64,000 bases of DNA, from NCBI RefSeq assembly GCF_001426525.1, contig NZ_LMEW01000033.1, positions 310,001 to 374,000 on the forward strand, written 5' to 3'. Source of the stretch: Massilia sp. Root133 (GTDB taxonomy: Bacteria; Pseudomonadota; Gammaproteobacteria; Burkholderiales; Burkholderiaceae_D). The notes under the pieces are model-generated. The model did not search any database, was not told where the DNA came from, and saw nothing but the letters and a program-made list of their open reading frames with translations. The translations under genes and the position numbers were made by a program. Below, piece after piece: positions 31,013 to 39,882 of the stretch (position 1 is its first letter; every line of letters begins with the position of its first letter).

Positions 31013-31489
31013 ATGACCACGCGCGCGCCGGGCCGCGCCGGCGGCTTCACCCTGGTGGAGATCATGGTCGTGATGGTCATCATCGGCATCACGCTGGGGC
31101 TGGCCAGCCTCAACGCCATTCCCAGCCCGCACCAGGACCTGCAGAAGGAGGCGCAGCGCATCGCGCTGCTGCTGCAGCTGGCGCGCGACGAAGCCATCGT
31201 GCGCAACCGCCTCGTCGCCTTCGAAGCCACGCCCGAGCGCTACCACTTCCTCGTGCGCACCGAAACGCGCTGGCAACCGATCGTGAACGACGACATGCTG
31301 CGCGAGCGCGACTTCAAGAATGCCCCGCTGACCCTGCTGCTGGACCCGACCAGCGCGGGTACCCTGAATCCGCTGCGCATCACGTTCGGCAGCGAACCGG
31401 TCGACAAGCCGTTCGTGCTCACGCTGGCCAGCGGCAACGACCGTGTCGCCATCCGCGCCGACGGGGTCGGGCACTTCACGGTGGAGTGA
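31013..31489 (+). CDS. gspH: type II secretion minor pseudopilin GspH
   Basis: A 158-residue prepilin starting at the ATG at 31013, with the cleavage site GG|FTLVE (Gly11) and a hydrophobic helix. The rest is the beta-rich GspH/FimT domain (ARDEAIVRNRLVAFEA, ERYHFLV). GspH is thought to join the tip complex to the GspG shaft. It starts 13 bp after gspG. Confidence 0.9.
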   Translation: MTTRAPGRAGGFTLVEIMVVMVIIGITLGLASLNAIPSPHQDLQKEAQRIALLLQLARDEAIVRNRLVAFEATPERYHFLVRTETRWQPIVNDDMLRERDFKNAPLTLLLDPTSAGTLNPLRITFGSEPVDKPFVLTLASGNDRVAIRADGVGHFTVE

Positions 31490-31500
31490 AGAGGTCAATC

Positions 31501-31890
31501 ATGCGCGCCATGCGATTCCCGAACCGGCAACGCGGCTTCACGCTGCTGGAAGTGCTCGTGGCCCTCGTCATCGTGGGCACGGCGCTGGGCGCGGGCCTGC
31601 GCGCCGTCGGCAGCCTGAGCGCCAACGGCAGCAGCCTGCGTGCCTCGATGATGGCGACCTGGTCGGCCGAGAACCGGCTCGTGCAGATCCGCCTGGGCAA
31701 GGAATTTCCCGACATCGGCAAGCACGGTTTCGATTGCCCGCAGGGCGACCTGCACCTCGTGTGCCAGGAAGAAGTATTCGCCAGCCCGAACCCGCGCCTG
31801 CGCCGGGTCGAGGTTTCCGTGTACGACATCGAAAACCCCAACCGGCGCATCGTCAAGCTGGTCCAACTCGTGCTGAAGCCGTGGCGATGA
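31501..31890 (+). CDS. gspI: type II secretion minor pseudopilin GspI
   Basis: A 129-residue prepilin; start at 31501 (a second ATG at 31510 is possible). The cleavage site is RG|FTLLE, then a hydrophobic helix (VLVALVIVGTALGAGLRAVG) and the WSAENRLVQIRL segment conserved in GspI. It nucleates the tip complex with GspJ and GspK. Its stop overlaps the gspJ start (ATGA). Confidence 0.9.
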   Translation: MRAMRFPNRQRGFTLLEVLVALVIVGTALGAGLRAVGSLSANGSSLRASMMATWSAENRLVQIRLGKEFPDIGKHGFDCPQGDLHLVCQEEVFASPNPRLRRVEVSVYDIENPNRRIVKLVQLVLKPWR

Positions 31891-32555
31891 CGAACTCTTC
31901 CCGGGCCCGCGGCTTCACGCTGGTGGAGCTGCTCGTGGCGATCAGCATCCTCGCCATCGTGGCCGTGCTCGGCTGGCGCGGGCTGGACGGCATCGTGCGT
32001 GCCCGCGTGGCCCTCACGCAGCAGATGGAAACGACGCGCGGCATGCAGCTGGCCTTCGCGCAGATGCAGAGCGACTGCGAACACATCGCCCAGCGCGACG
32101 TCGTCGACCAGCGGCCCTATCTCCTCGTCGGTGCCGACCGCCTGACGCTCGTGCGCGAAGTGTTTATGGAAAACCAGCCGTCGCGGCTACAGGTGGTCGC
32201 GTACCGCATCGTCAACGGCACCTTGATGCGGCGTGAGTCGCAGCCGACGCGCGACCTCGTCCAGCTGGACGCGCTGTGGCAGGCCGTCACCAGCGACGCC
32301 GACACCAATCCGGCCGTCGCCCTGCAGACCGGCGTGACGGGCATGCAGGTCGCGACCTGGCTCAACAACTCCTGGCGCCAGGGTGGCGTCGATCCCGGTG
32401 CGAATGCGGCGGGCACGGGCCAGCAGCCGGTCCAGTCGCAGCAGCCCGACCTGCCGGCGCAGGTAAGCAACGAACCGACCGGCCTGCAGGTCGCGTTGCA
32501 GGCCCAGAACCTGCAACAGCCGATGGTCAAATCCTTCCTGCTGGGGGAACCATGA
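31887..32555 (+). CDS. gspJ: type II secretion minor pseudopilin GspJ
   Basis: A 222-residue prepilin starting at the ATG at 31887. It has the cleavage site RG|FTLVE (Gly9) and the helix VELLVAISILAIVAVLGWRG. The body contains the GspJ block MQSDCEHIAQRDVVDQRP, and the C-terminus is a Gln/Pro-rich insertion. It overlaps gspI and gspK by 4 bases each. Confidence 0.9.
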   Translation: MTNSSRARGFTLVELLVAISILAIVAVLGWRGLDGIVRARVALTQQMETTRGMQLAFAQMQSDCEHIAQRDVVDQRPYLLVGADRLTLVREVFMENQPSRLQVVAYRIVNGTLMRRESQPTRDLVQLDALWQAVTSDADTNPAVALQTGVTGMQVATWLNNSWRQGGVDPGANAAGTGQQPVQSQQPDLPAQVSNEPTGLQVALQAQNLQQPMVKSFLLGEP

Positions 32556-33538
32556 GAACGCGCCAGCGCCGACCCGCGCGCGAACGCGGCGTGGCCGTGA
32601 TCACCGCGCTGCTGCTCACCACGCTGGCGATCTCCATCGTCGCCAGCCTGTTCTGGCAGCAGCAGGTGCAGGTGCGCTCGATGGAAAACCAGCGCCTGCA
32701 CTTGCAGACCAAGTGGATCCTGCGCGGCGCGCTCGACTGGTCGACGCTGGTCCTGTTCCAGGACGGCATCGACCACCGCGACTACACGTCGCTCGACCAG
32801 GTCTGGGCGACGCCGCTGGCGGAAACGCGCCTGGACCAATACGTCGAACGCCAGCGGGTCGAAGGAGAAACGTTCGATGCAAGCCTGTCCGGTAACATTA
32901 CCGACGCATGCTCGCGTTACAATTTGCGCAACCTGGGGATGAGCCGCGGCTTGCCGGATCCGCAGCAGCAGGTGATTTTCAAACGCCTGCTGAACAACCT
33001 GCAGCTGGATCAGGGCCTGGCGCTGCGCATCGCGACCTTCGTTGCGGCCGGCTTGCCGGCCACGACGGACGAGGGCAACGACCCGACGAAGCAGACGCAG
33101 GCCGCGCCCGTGACGGGCGCGCCGATGAAGATTCTGCAGGTGGAAGACTTGTTGTCGGTGCGGGGCGTGACGCCGGCCATCGTCGAGCGGCTGCGGCCGT
33201 TCGTGACGGTGCTGCCGGAAAAGACGCCGGTGAACGTCAACACGGCGCCGGCGGAAGTGCTGGCGGCCGTGGTGCCGGACATGTCGGTGCCGGAAGCGAA
33301 TACGCTGATCGTGCGGCGCAAGCAGGCGGCGTGGCGTGGTCTGAATTATTTCGAGACCGAGATCGGCGACAACCGGAAGCCGGCGGAGGGTACGGCGGGC
33401 GTCAAGAGCGACTGGTTTTTCGTCGACAGCCGCATCCGCCTGGACCGCGCGGCACTGGACGCGCAGGCGCTGATCCACCGGTCGTCGAACCTGGTGGCGG
33501 GCAGCGGGCCGAAAGTGGTGTGGATCCGCCAGTATTGA
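32552..33538 (+). CDS. gspK: type II secretion minor pseudopilin GspK
   Basis: A 328-residue prepilin, longer than the other pseudopilins as usual. Its N-terminus RG|VAVITALLLTT lacks Glu at mature position 5, the hallmark of GspK. The large soluble domain includes a helix-hairpin-helix-like section (ILQVEDLLSVRGVTPAI, VNVNTAPAEVLAA). GspK caps the pseudopilus tip. A 74-bp gap separates it from gspL, the only real gap within the operon. Confidence 0.9.
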   Translation: MRTRQRRPARERGVAVITALLLTTLAISIVASLFWQQQVQVRSMENQRLHLQTKWILRGALDWSTLVLFQDGIDHRDYTSLDQVWATPLAETRLDQYVERQRVEGETFDASLSGNITDACSRYNLRNLGMSRGLPDPQQQVIFKRLLNNLQLDQGLALRIATFVAAGLPATTDEGNDPTKQTQAAPVTGAPMKILQVEDLLSVRGVTPAIVERLRPFVTVLPEKTPVNVNTAPAEVLAAVVPDMSVPEANTLIVRRKQAAWRGLNYFETEIGDNRKPAEGTAGVKSDWFFVDSRIRLDRAALDAQALIHRSSNLVAGSGPKVVWIRQY

Positions 33539-33612
33539 ATTGGACAGAAGTCTCGAGGGATAGCGCAGGGCATGTTAAAACGACCAACAGAAGATCGAGA
33601 AAGCGAGACAGT

Positions 33613-34824
33613 TTGAGCACACTTTATATCCGGCATCCTGCGCGTGCCGAAGGTGAACATGCGTTGTGCCGCTTCGCCCTCGTCACCGATGGCGGCGCGA
33701 TCGACCAGCACGGCGAAGGCCCGCTGCGCAACCTGGGCGACCTGGTCGGCACGAGCCGCCGCATCGTCCTGCTGCTCGCCGCCGCCGACGTGACCCTGCT
33801 GTCGGTGCAGGCGCCGCCGCTGTCCGGCGCGCGCCTGAAGGCCGCGCTGCCGGGCCTCGTCGAAGAACACATCCTGGGCGATCCGATGGACGCCGTCCTC
33901 GTGGCCGCGCCCGAGCAGCCCGACGGCATGCGGCCCATCGCCGTGGTCGAGCGCGACTGGCTGCAAGGCATCGTGAAAAGCCTGCTGGCGCAGGGCGCGC
34001 GCACCATCATGGCCGAGCCCGCGCAACTGTGCTTGCCTTTGCAGCCGGGCAGTGTTGCCGCCGCCATTTCCGGCGTCGAACTGACTTTGCGCCAGAGCCT
34101 GTTCCAGGGCTTCGGCCTCGCGCTCGACGCCACGCCGGCCGTCGTGCTGCAGACGGCGCGCGCCTTCAGCGGCGACGCCCCGCTCGTGCTGTACGTGCCG
34201 CCCGCGCAACTGGGCGAGTACCAGGCGCTGGCGCAGGAAGCCGGTCCCGGCATCCTGATCGAGGCCGACAACTGGACGCACTGGATCGCCGGTTCCAAGA
34301 CGACTGCGCTGGACCTCGTGAGCGGCCTCGGCGCGGCGGGGGCACCCACGCGCGACTGGCGCCGCTGGCGCTGGCCGATCGCGCTCGGCGCGCTGGCCGT
34401 GGCCGTCAACCTGATCGGGCTGAACGTCGACTGGCTGCGCCTGCGCCGCGAAGCCAACACGGTGCGCCAGTCGATGATCCAGACCTACCGCAACGTGTAT
34501 CCGCGTGAAACGACGATCCTCGATCCCGTACTGCAGATGCGCCAGCACGTCGCCCGCGCGCGCGCCAACACGGGCGACGTGTCGCCCGACGAATTTACTT
34601 ATCTCGCCTCGGCGCTGGGTGAAGCGACGCGCGCGCTCGGCCGTCCGGTTGGAATTGCATCAATCGAATACCGCGAACGCGCGTTGACCGTCAAAGTCAA
34701 ACCTGAGACGGTCGACCCCGGTTTGACCGGGCAGTTGCGCACGGCCCTGGCCACGCGCCGGCTCACGCTGGAAGAAAGCACGCCGGGCAACTGGGTCATC
34801 CGCAGCACGGGAGCCAAACCATGA
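33613..34824 (+). CDS. gspL: type II secretion inner-membrane protein GspL
   Basis: A 403-residue protein. No in-frame ATG or GTG is usable; I take the TTG at 33613, giving the sequence STLYIRHPA at the start of the cytoplasmic domain. That actin-like domain (about 1-230) binds GspE. One membrane helix follows near residues 260-275 (WPIALGALAVAVNLIGLNV) and then a ferredoxin-like periplasmic domain. The TTG start and preceding gap may keep GspL low relative to the pseudopilins. It overlaps gspM by 4 bases. Confidence 0.85.
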   Translation: MSTLYIRHPARAEGEHALCRFALVTDGGAIDQHGEGPLRNLGDLVGTSRRIVLLLAAADVTLLSVQAPPLSGARLKAALPGLVEEHILGDPMDAVLVAAPEQPDGMRPIAVVERDWLQGIVKSLLAQGARTIMAEPAQLCLPLQPGSVAAAISGVELTLRQSLFQGFGLALDATPAVVLQTARAFSGDAPLVLYVPPAQLGEYQALAQEAGPGILIEADNWTHWIAGSKTTALDLVSGLGAAGAPTRDWRRWRWPIALGALAVAVNLIGLNVDWLRLRREANTVRQSMIQTYRNVYPRETTILDPVLQMRQHVARARANTGDVSPDEFTYLASALGEATRALGRPVGIASIEYRERALTVKVKPETVDPGLTGQLRTALATRRLTLEESTPGNWVIRSTGAKP

Positions 34825-35339
34825 GCATCGCCACCACCTTCGCCCAGTACCGCGAGCGCGCCACGGCGCTCTGGCTCGCGCGCACCGAGCAGGAACGCCG
34901 CTTCCTGGCGGCCGGCGGCGCCGTCGTGCTGGCCGCGCTGCTGTATCTGCTGCTCGTCGATCCGGCCATCGAAGGGCGCGCCCAGCTGCGCCGCCAGTTG
35001 CCGCAGCTGCGCCAGCAGGCGGCCGAGCTGCAGGCCATGGCCCAGGAAGCGAGCACGCTGGCGCAGGCGCCGGAAACGCACGTCGTGCCGCTCACGCGCG
35101 ACACCGTCGGCAGCAGCCTGTCGGGGCGCGGCCTGAATCCGGAATCGCTGTCGGTGAACGGCGAATACATCAAGCTGCAGTTGAATAACGTGGCGTTCGC
35201 CAACCTCGCCACGTGGCTGGACGAGCAGCGCCGCGCCAACCGCTTGCTCGTGCAGGACGCCGTCGTCACTTCCCTGCCCGCCGCCGGCCAGGTCGACGCC
35301 AGCCTGACGCTGCGCCAGAACACCGGCAGCGGCCAATGA
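34821..35339 (+). CDS. gspM: type II secretion protein GspM
   Basis: A 172-residue bitopic protein with one membrane helix at about 31-50 (AAGGAVVLAALLYLLLVDPA) after a short cytoplasmic tail. A periplasmic coiled coil and ferredoxin-like domain follow. GspM stabilises GspL. ATGA overlaps on both sides. Confidence 0.9.
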   Translation: MSIATTFAQYRERATALWLARTEQERRFLAAGGAVVLAALLYLLLVDPAIEGRAQLRRQLPQLRQQAAELQAMAQEASTLAQAPETHVVPLTRDTVGSSLSGRGLNPESLSVNGEYIKLQLNNVAFANLATWLDEQRRANRLLVQDAVVTSLPAAGQVDASLTLRQNTGSGQ

Positions 35340-36109
35340 AGCGCACGTTCGCCTGGATCGCGCTGCCGACGCTCGCGGTGATCCTGACGGTACTGGCGTT
35401 CCTGCCGGCGGCATGGCTCGCGCCGATGGTCGAACGCCAGACGGATGGCCGTTTGACTCTGGGGGATGCGCAGGGTACGCTTTGGCGCGGCTCAGCCTTT
35501 GTGGGCGGGGCGCCGGGCGCGGGCGGATCCGTCACGCCGCTGCTGCCGGGACGCTTCAGCTGGCGCCTGTCGCCGCTGGTGCTGTTCGGGGATGTCAGCA
35601 TGGACCTGGCCAACGACCAGGCGCTGGCGCAGCCCGTGCACGTCAGCGGCAGCTGGTCGCAATGGCAGGTCAGCGCCGGCCAGCTGCTGTTGCCGGCCGA
35701 GGGCCTGGCCGGGCTGGGTGCGCCGTTGAACACGCTCGCGCTCACGGGCACGATCAAACTGTCCTGGAACCTGCTGGACATCGCGCGCCAGGGCAATACG
35801 GTGGCGGTGAGCGGGCGCACGGTGCTGTCGCTGACCGACATGGGATCGCGCATGAGCCCGATCAAACCGCTCGGTACCTACGAGATGGCCATGGACTGGC
35901 ACGGCCAGCGGGCCGACGTGGTGCTGCGTACGGTGAGCGGTGCGCTCCTGCTGTCTGGCAATGGAGCATTGGAAAGCGGCCGCTTGCACTTCTCGGGACA
36001 GGCCGCGGCGGCCGACAAGTACGAAGACACGCTGGGCAACCTGCTCAACCTGCTGGGTCAACGGCGTATGGTGAACGGCAAGAACATAATCGCGTTAGAG
36101 TTCAGATGA
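35336..36109 (+). CDS. gspN: type II secretion protein GspN
   Basis: A 257-residue protein with an N-terminal signal or anchor (WIALPTLAVILTVLAFLPAA) and a beta-rich periplasmic body (GTLWRGSA, WRLSPLVLFGDVSMDL). GspN occurs only in some type II systems, and its role is not well defined; it may help GspD assembly. Start at 35336 in an ATGA overlap. The gene ends overlapping gspD. Confidence 0.85.
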   Translation: MKRTFAWIALPTLAVILTVLAFLPAAWLAPMVERQTDGRLTLGDAQGTLWRGSAFVGGAPGAGGSVTPLLPGRFSWRLSPLVLFGDVSMDLANDQALAQPVHVSGSWSQWQVSAGQLLLPAEGLAGLGAPLNTLALTGTIKLSWNLLDIARQGNTVAVSGRTVLSLTDMGSRMSPIKPLGTYEMAMDWHGQRADVVLRTVSGALLLSGNGALESGRLHFSGQAAAADKYEDTLGNLLNLLGQRRMVNGKNIIALEFR

Positions 36110-38448
36110 TGAAAAAAAATCCAACCCGCAGCATCCAGCAACTCCCGGCACTGCGCCGCATCGTGGCCGGCGCCATGCTCTGCTGCACCGTCGGAACCAG
36201 CGTCCTGCCGCCGCTCGCCCATGCCCAGGACGGTAGTGGTAATGGCGCCGCGCTCAACTTCGTCAATGCCGACATGGAGTCCGTGATCAAGGCGGTCGGC
36301 CATTACACGGGGACGACGTTCATCATCGACCCGCGCGTGAAAGGCACGCTGACGCTCGTTTCGGAAAAGACATTGACCAGGGCCCAGGCTTTCTCGCTGC
36401 TGACCTCGGCACTGCGCCTGCAGGGCTATGCGGTCGTCACCGGCGACGGTTATGCGAAGGTGGTGCCGGAAGCGGAAGCGAAGCTGCAGTCCTCGCCCAC
36501 GCAGGTCGGCATCGGCGGCTCGAAGGTCAAAGGCGACCAGATCGCCACGCAGGTCTACCGCCTGCAGCATGAGTCCGCCGCCAACCTGACGGCCGTGCTG
36601 CGGCCGCTGATCTCGCCCAACAACTCGATCATGGCCGACCCGGGCAACAACAGCCTCGTGATCACGGACTATGCCGACAACCTGCGCCGCCTGTCGAAGA
36701 TCATCGCCGCGCTCGACGCGCCGGCCACCGGCGACCTCGACGTGGTCCCGATCCGCAACGGCATCGCCAGCGACGTCGCCACGCTCGTCACGCGCCTGAT
36801 GGAACCGGCGGCAGGTGGCGATGCGGGCCGTGTCACCGTGCTGGCCGATCCGCGCACCAATACCGTCATCGTGCGTGCGCCGTCGCCGGCCCGCGCGAGC
36901 ATGGCCAAGAACCTGATCGCGAAGCTCGACCAGCCGACGACGGAACTCGGCAACATCCACGTGGTCTACCTGAAGAACGCCGACGCCAGCAAGGTCGCGC
37001 AGACCTTGCGCGCCGTCGTGTCGCAGGATGCGTCGGCCGTGCCGGTGCAGCAGCAGGGCACGTCGGGCGGTTCGATCCAGTCCACCGCCACCGGCGGCGC
37101 CGGTGGTGCCGGCGGACTCGGCGGCCAGCAGGGCCAGCAGAGCAGCGTCGGCATGGGCGGCACGGGCGGCTCGTTCGCCCAGCAGGGCCAGGCCACGGCC
37201 GGCGGTGCCGGCGGCGGACAGGGTTCCGGCTTCATCCAGGCCGACGCATCGACCAACAGCCTCATCATCACGGCGCCGGACGCCGTGTACCGCAACCTGC
37301 GCGCCGTCATCGACCAGCTCGACGTGCGCCGCGCCCAGGTCTATATCGAGGCACTGGTGGTCGAGGTGACGTCGACCGACGCCTCCGAGTTCGGCGTGCA
37401 ATGGGTGGGCCTGACCGGCAACAACAACAGCAGCTACCGCGTCGGCGGCCTGCAGTCGTTCAGCCTCGGCGGCAGCAACAACAACATCGTCAACCTGGCG
37501 CTGGCCGCGGCGACGGGCATCAGCGGCGCGTCCGGCACGACCACCGGCAGCTCGATCCCGACGCCGACCGGCCTGTCGATCGGCCTCTTCAAGCAGGTGA
37601 ACGGCGAGCTGGGCCTGGGGGCGATCGCGCATGCCCTTGAAAGTACGGGACACGCCAACATCTTGTCCACACCGAACATGATCACGCTGGATAACGAACT
37701 GGCGACGATCAAGGTCGGCCAGAACATACCGATCATCACCGGTTCCTTCACGACGGGCGCGAGCGGGGCAAGCAATCCGTTCCAGACGGTCGACCGCAAG
37801 GACGTGGGCCTGCTGCTGAAAGTGCGCCCGCAGATTTCCGAAGGGGGTACGATCAAGCTGGCGATCTACCACGAGAATTCGGGGATCGACAATTCCGTCA
37901 GCTCGGCGTCGGGAATCGTGACCACCGTCCGCGCGATCGAGAGCAACGTGTTGGCCGACAATGGCCAGATCGTCGTGCTGGGCGGGCTGATCTCGGACGA
38001 TGAATCCGAGAACAACGAAAAGACGCGTGGGCTGGGCGACATTCCGATCATCGGCAACCTGTTCAAGTACCGCACCCGCACGCGCGCCAAACGTAACCTG
38101 ATGGTGTTCCTGCGCCCGGTCGTGGTGCGCAGCAAGGAACAGAACGACAGCCTGTCGATGGACCGCTACGAATTCATGCGCGCCGCCGGCACGACGGCAC
38201 AACCGGTCGACGACACCGTGCTGCTGAAGAACCTCGGCGCACCGGTGCTGCCGAGCCTGGTCAATGGCCAGCCGCCCGTGGGCAGTGCGATGGCGACGAT
38301 GCCGCCGCCGGCACCCGCCACTGCGCGTCCGGGCGCCGCCACCGGGCCGGGCACGAGCCAGCCCAAGGCGCCGGCCCAGCCGGAGTTCCGTCCTGTGCAA
38401 CCCGCGCAACCTGAATACCGGCCGGCGACGCCGACCCAACAGAATTGA
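36106..38448 (+). CDS. gspD: type II secretion outer-membrane secretin GspD
   Basis: A 780-residue protein; two ATG codons (36106, 36109) begin a long signal peptide ending near AHAQ (about 42). N0 (LNFVNADMESVIKAVGHYTG), N1, N2 and N3 domains precede the secretin barrel, which ends near residue 690 with the conserved GGLI-x-D and VPLLGDI-type segments (IPIIGNLFKYRTRTRAKRNLM, shortened). Residues about 308-378 are a Gly/Gln/Ser-rich insert without fold, and the last 90 residues are Pro/Ala-rich. GspD forms the exit pore. It overlaps gspN by 4 bases. Confidence 0.95.
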   Translation: MMKKNPTRSIQQLPALRRIVAGAMLCCTVGTSVLPPLAHAQDGSGNGAALNFVNADMESVIKAVGHYTGTTFIIDPRVKGTLTLVSEKTLTRAQAFSLLTSALRLQGYAVVTGDGYAKVVPEAEAKLQSSPTQVGIGGSKVKGDQIATQVYRLQHESAANLTAVLRPLISPNNSIMADPGNNSLVITDYADNLRRLSKIIAALDAPATGDLDVVPIRNGIASDVATLVTRLMEPAAGGDAGRVTVLADPRTNTVIVRAPSPARASMAKNLIAKLDQPTTELGNIHVVYLKNADASKVAQTLRAVVSQDASAVPVQQQGTSGGSIQSTATGGAGGAGGLGGQQGQQSSVGMGGTGGSFAQQGQATAGGAGGGQGSGFIQADASTNSLIITAPDAVYRNLRAVIDQLDVRRAQVYIEALVVEVTSTDASEFGVQWVGLTGNNNSSYRVGGLQSFSLGGSNNNIVNLALAAATGISGASGTTTGSSIPTPTGLSIGLFKQVNGELGLGAIAHALESTGHANILSTPNMITLDNELATIKVGQNIPIITGSFTTGASGASNPFQTVDRKDVGLLLKVRPQISEGGTIKLAIYHENSGIDNSVSSASGIVTTVRAIESNVLADNGQIVVLGGLISDDESENNEKTRGLGDIPIIGNLFKYRTRTRAKRNLMVFLRPVVVRSKEQNDSLSMDRYEFMRAAGTTAQPVDDTVLLKNLGAPVLPSLVNGQPPVGSAMATMPPPAPATARPGAATGPGTSQPKAPAQPEFRPVQPAQPEYRPATPTQQN

Positions 38449-38454
38449 CAGACG

Positions 38455-39879
38455 ATGAATAACTTGTTGCCCTACGCATTCGCACGCGATTACGGCGTGC
38501 TGGCGCGTTCCAGCGGCGACCCGTCGCAAGCCGTCGAAGTGCTGGTCTCGAACGCGACCAAGCCTGCGGCGATCGCCGAGGTCTCGCGCCGTTTCGGGCG
38601 CATCACCCTGCGGCGGATGGAACGCGCCGAACTGGAATCGGCCATTGCCGCCGCGTACCAGTCGGCCGGCGGCGACGCGTCGCAGGTCGCGGACGAGTTC
38701 GATGCCGACCTCGACCTCACGAAGCTGCTGCAGGACGTGCCCGCGATCGAGGACCTGCTGGAATCGTCCGATGATGCGCCCGTCATCCGCATGATCAACG
38801 CGCTGCTCACGCAATCGCTGCGCGAAGGCGCGTCGGACATCCATATCGAACCGTTCGAGCAGACGTCCGTCGTGCGCTTCCGCATCGACGGCGCGCTGCG
38901 CGACATCGTGCGCCCGCGCAAGGGCATCCACGCGTCGCTGATCTCGCGTATCAAGATCATGTCGCAGCTCGACATCGCGGAAAAACGCCTGCCCCAGGAC
39001 GGCCGCATCACGTTGCGCATCGGCGGCAAGCCCGTCGACGTGCGCGTGTCGACCCTGCCGACCGGCCACGGCGAACGCGCCGTGCTGCGTCTGCTCGACA
39101 AGGAAGCGGGCCGCCTCGACCTCAGCCACCTCGGCATGAGCGGGCAGATGCTGCCGCAGTTCGACAAGCTGATCAACCAGCCACACGGCATCGTGCTCGT
39201 CACGGGCCCGACCGGTTCCGGTAAAACGACGACCCTGTACGCGTCGCTGTCGCGCCTGAATTCGACGACCACCAACATCATGACGGTGGAAGACCCGATC
39301 GAATACGACCTGCCCGGCATCGGCCAGACACAGGTCAACGCCCGCATCGACATGACGTTCGGCAAGGCCCTGCGCGCGATCCTGCGCCAGGACCCGGACG
39401 TGATCATGATCGGCGAGATCCGCGACCTTGAAACGGCCCAGATCGCCGTGCAGGCCTCGCTGACGGGCCACCTCGTGCTGGCCACGCTGCACACGAACGA
39501 CGCCGCGTCGGCCGTCACCCGTCTGCTGGACATGGGTATCGAGCCGTTCCTGCTGTCGTCGTCGCTGCTGGGCGTGATGGCCCAGCGCCTCGTGCGCAAG
39601 CTGTGCCCGCACTGCAAGCGCCAGGAAGCGGGACATTGGGTGGCGGTCGGGTGCGACCGCTGCGGCCACACGGGCTTCCACGGCCGCGTGGGCGTGTACG
39701 AGCTGCTCGAGACGAACGAACAGATCCGTTCGCAGATCCACAACCAGGCCGCCGAGGCCGAGATCCGCAACGCGGCCCTGAAATCCGGCATGAAGACCAT
39801 GCACGACGATGGCCAACGGTGGGTGCAGGAAGGCATCACGACGGAAGCCGAACTGCTGCGCGTGACGAAGGTGGATTGA
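38455..39879 (+). CDS. gspE: type II secretion ATPase GspE
   Basis: A 474-residue protein. Walker A is GPTGSGKTTTLYASL near residue 250, the Asp and His boxes are in TVEDPIEYDL and GEIRDLETAQIA, and the Walker B region follows. A zinc motif is partly present: CPHCKRQEAGHWVAVGCDRCG, with four Cys. This assembly ATPase powers pseudopilus growth through GspL and GspF. It starts 6 bp after gspD and ends 3 bp before gspF. Confidence 0.95.
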   Translation: MNNLLPYAFARDYGVLARSSGDPSQAVEVLVSNATKPAAIAEVSRRFGRITLRRMERAELESAIAAAYQSAGGDASQVADEFDADLDLTKLLQDVPAIEDLLESSDDAPVIRMINALLTQSLREGASDIHIEPFEQTSVVRFRIDGALRDIVRPRKGIHASLISRIKIMSQLDIAEKRLPQDGRITLRIGGKPVDVRVSTLPTGHGERAVLRLLDKEAGRLDLSHLGMSGQMLPQFDKLINQPHGIVLVTGPTGSGKTTTLYASLSRLNSTTTNIMTVEDPIEYDLPGIGQTQVNARIDMTFGKALRAILRQDPDVIMIGEIRDLETAQIAVQASLTGHLVLATLHTNDAASAVTRLLDMGIEPFLLSSSLLGVMAQRLVRKLCPHCKRQEAGHWVAVGCDRCGHTGFHGRVGVYELLETNEQIRSQIHNQAAEAEIRNAALKSGMKTMHDDGQRWVQEGITTEAELLRVTKVD

Positions 39880-39882
39880 TCG

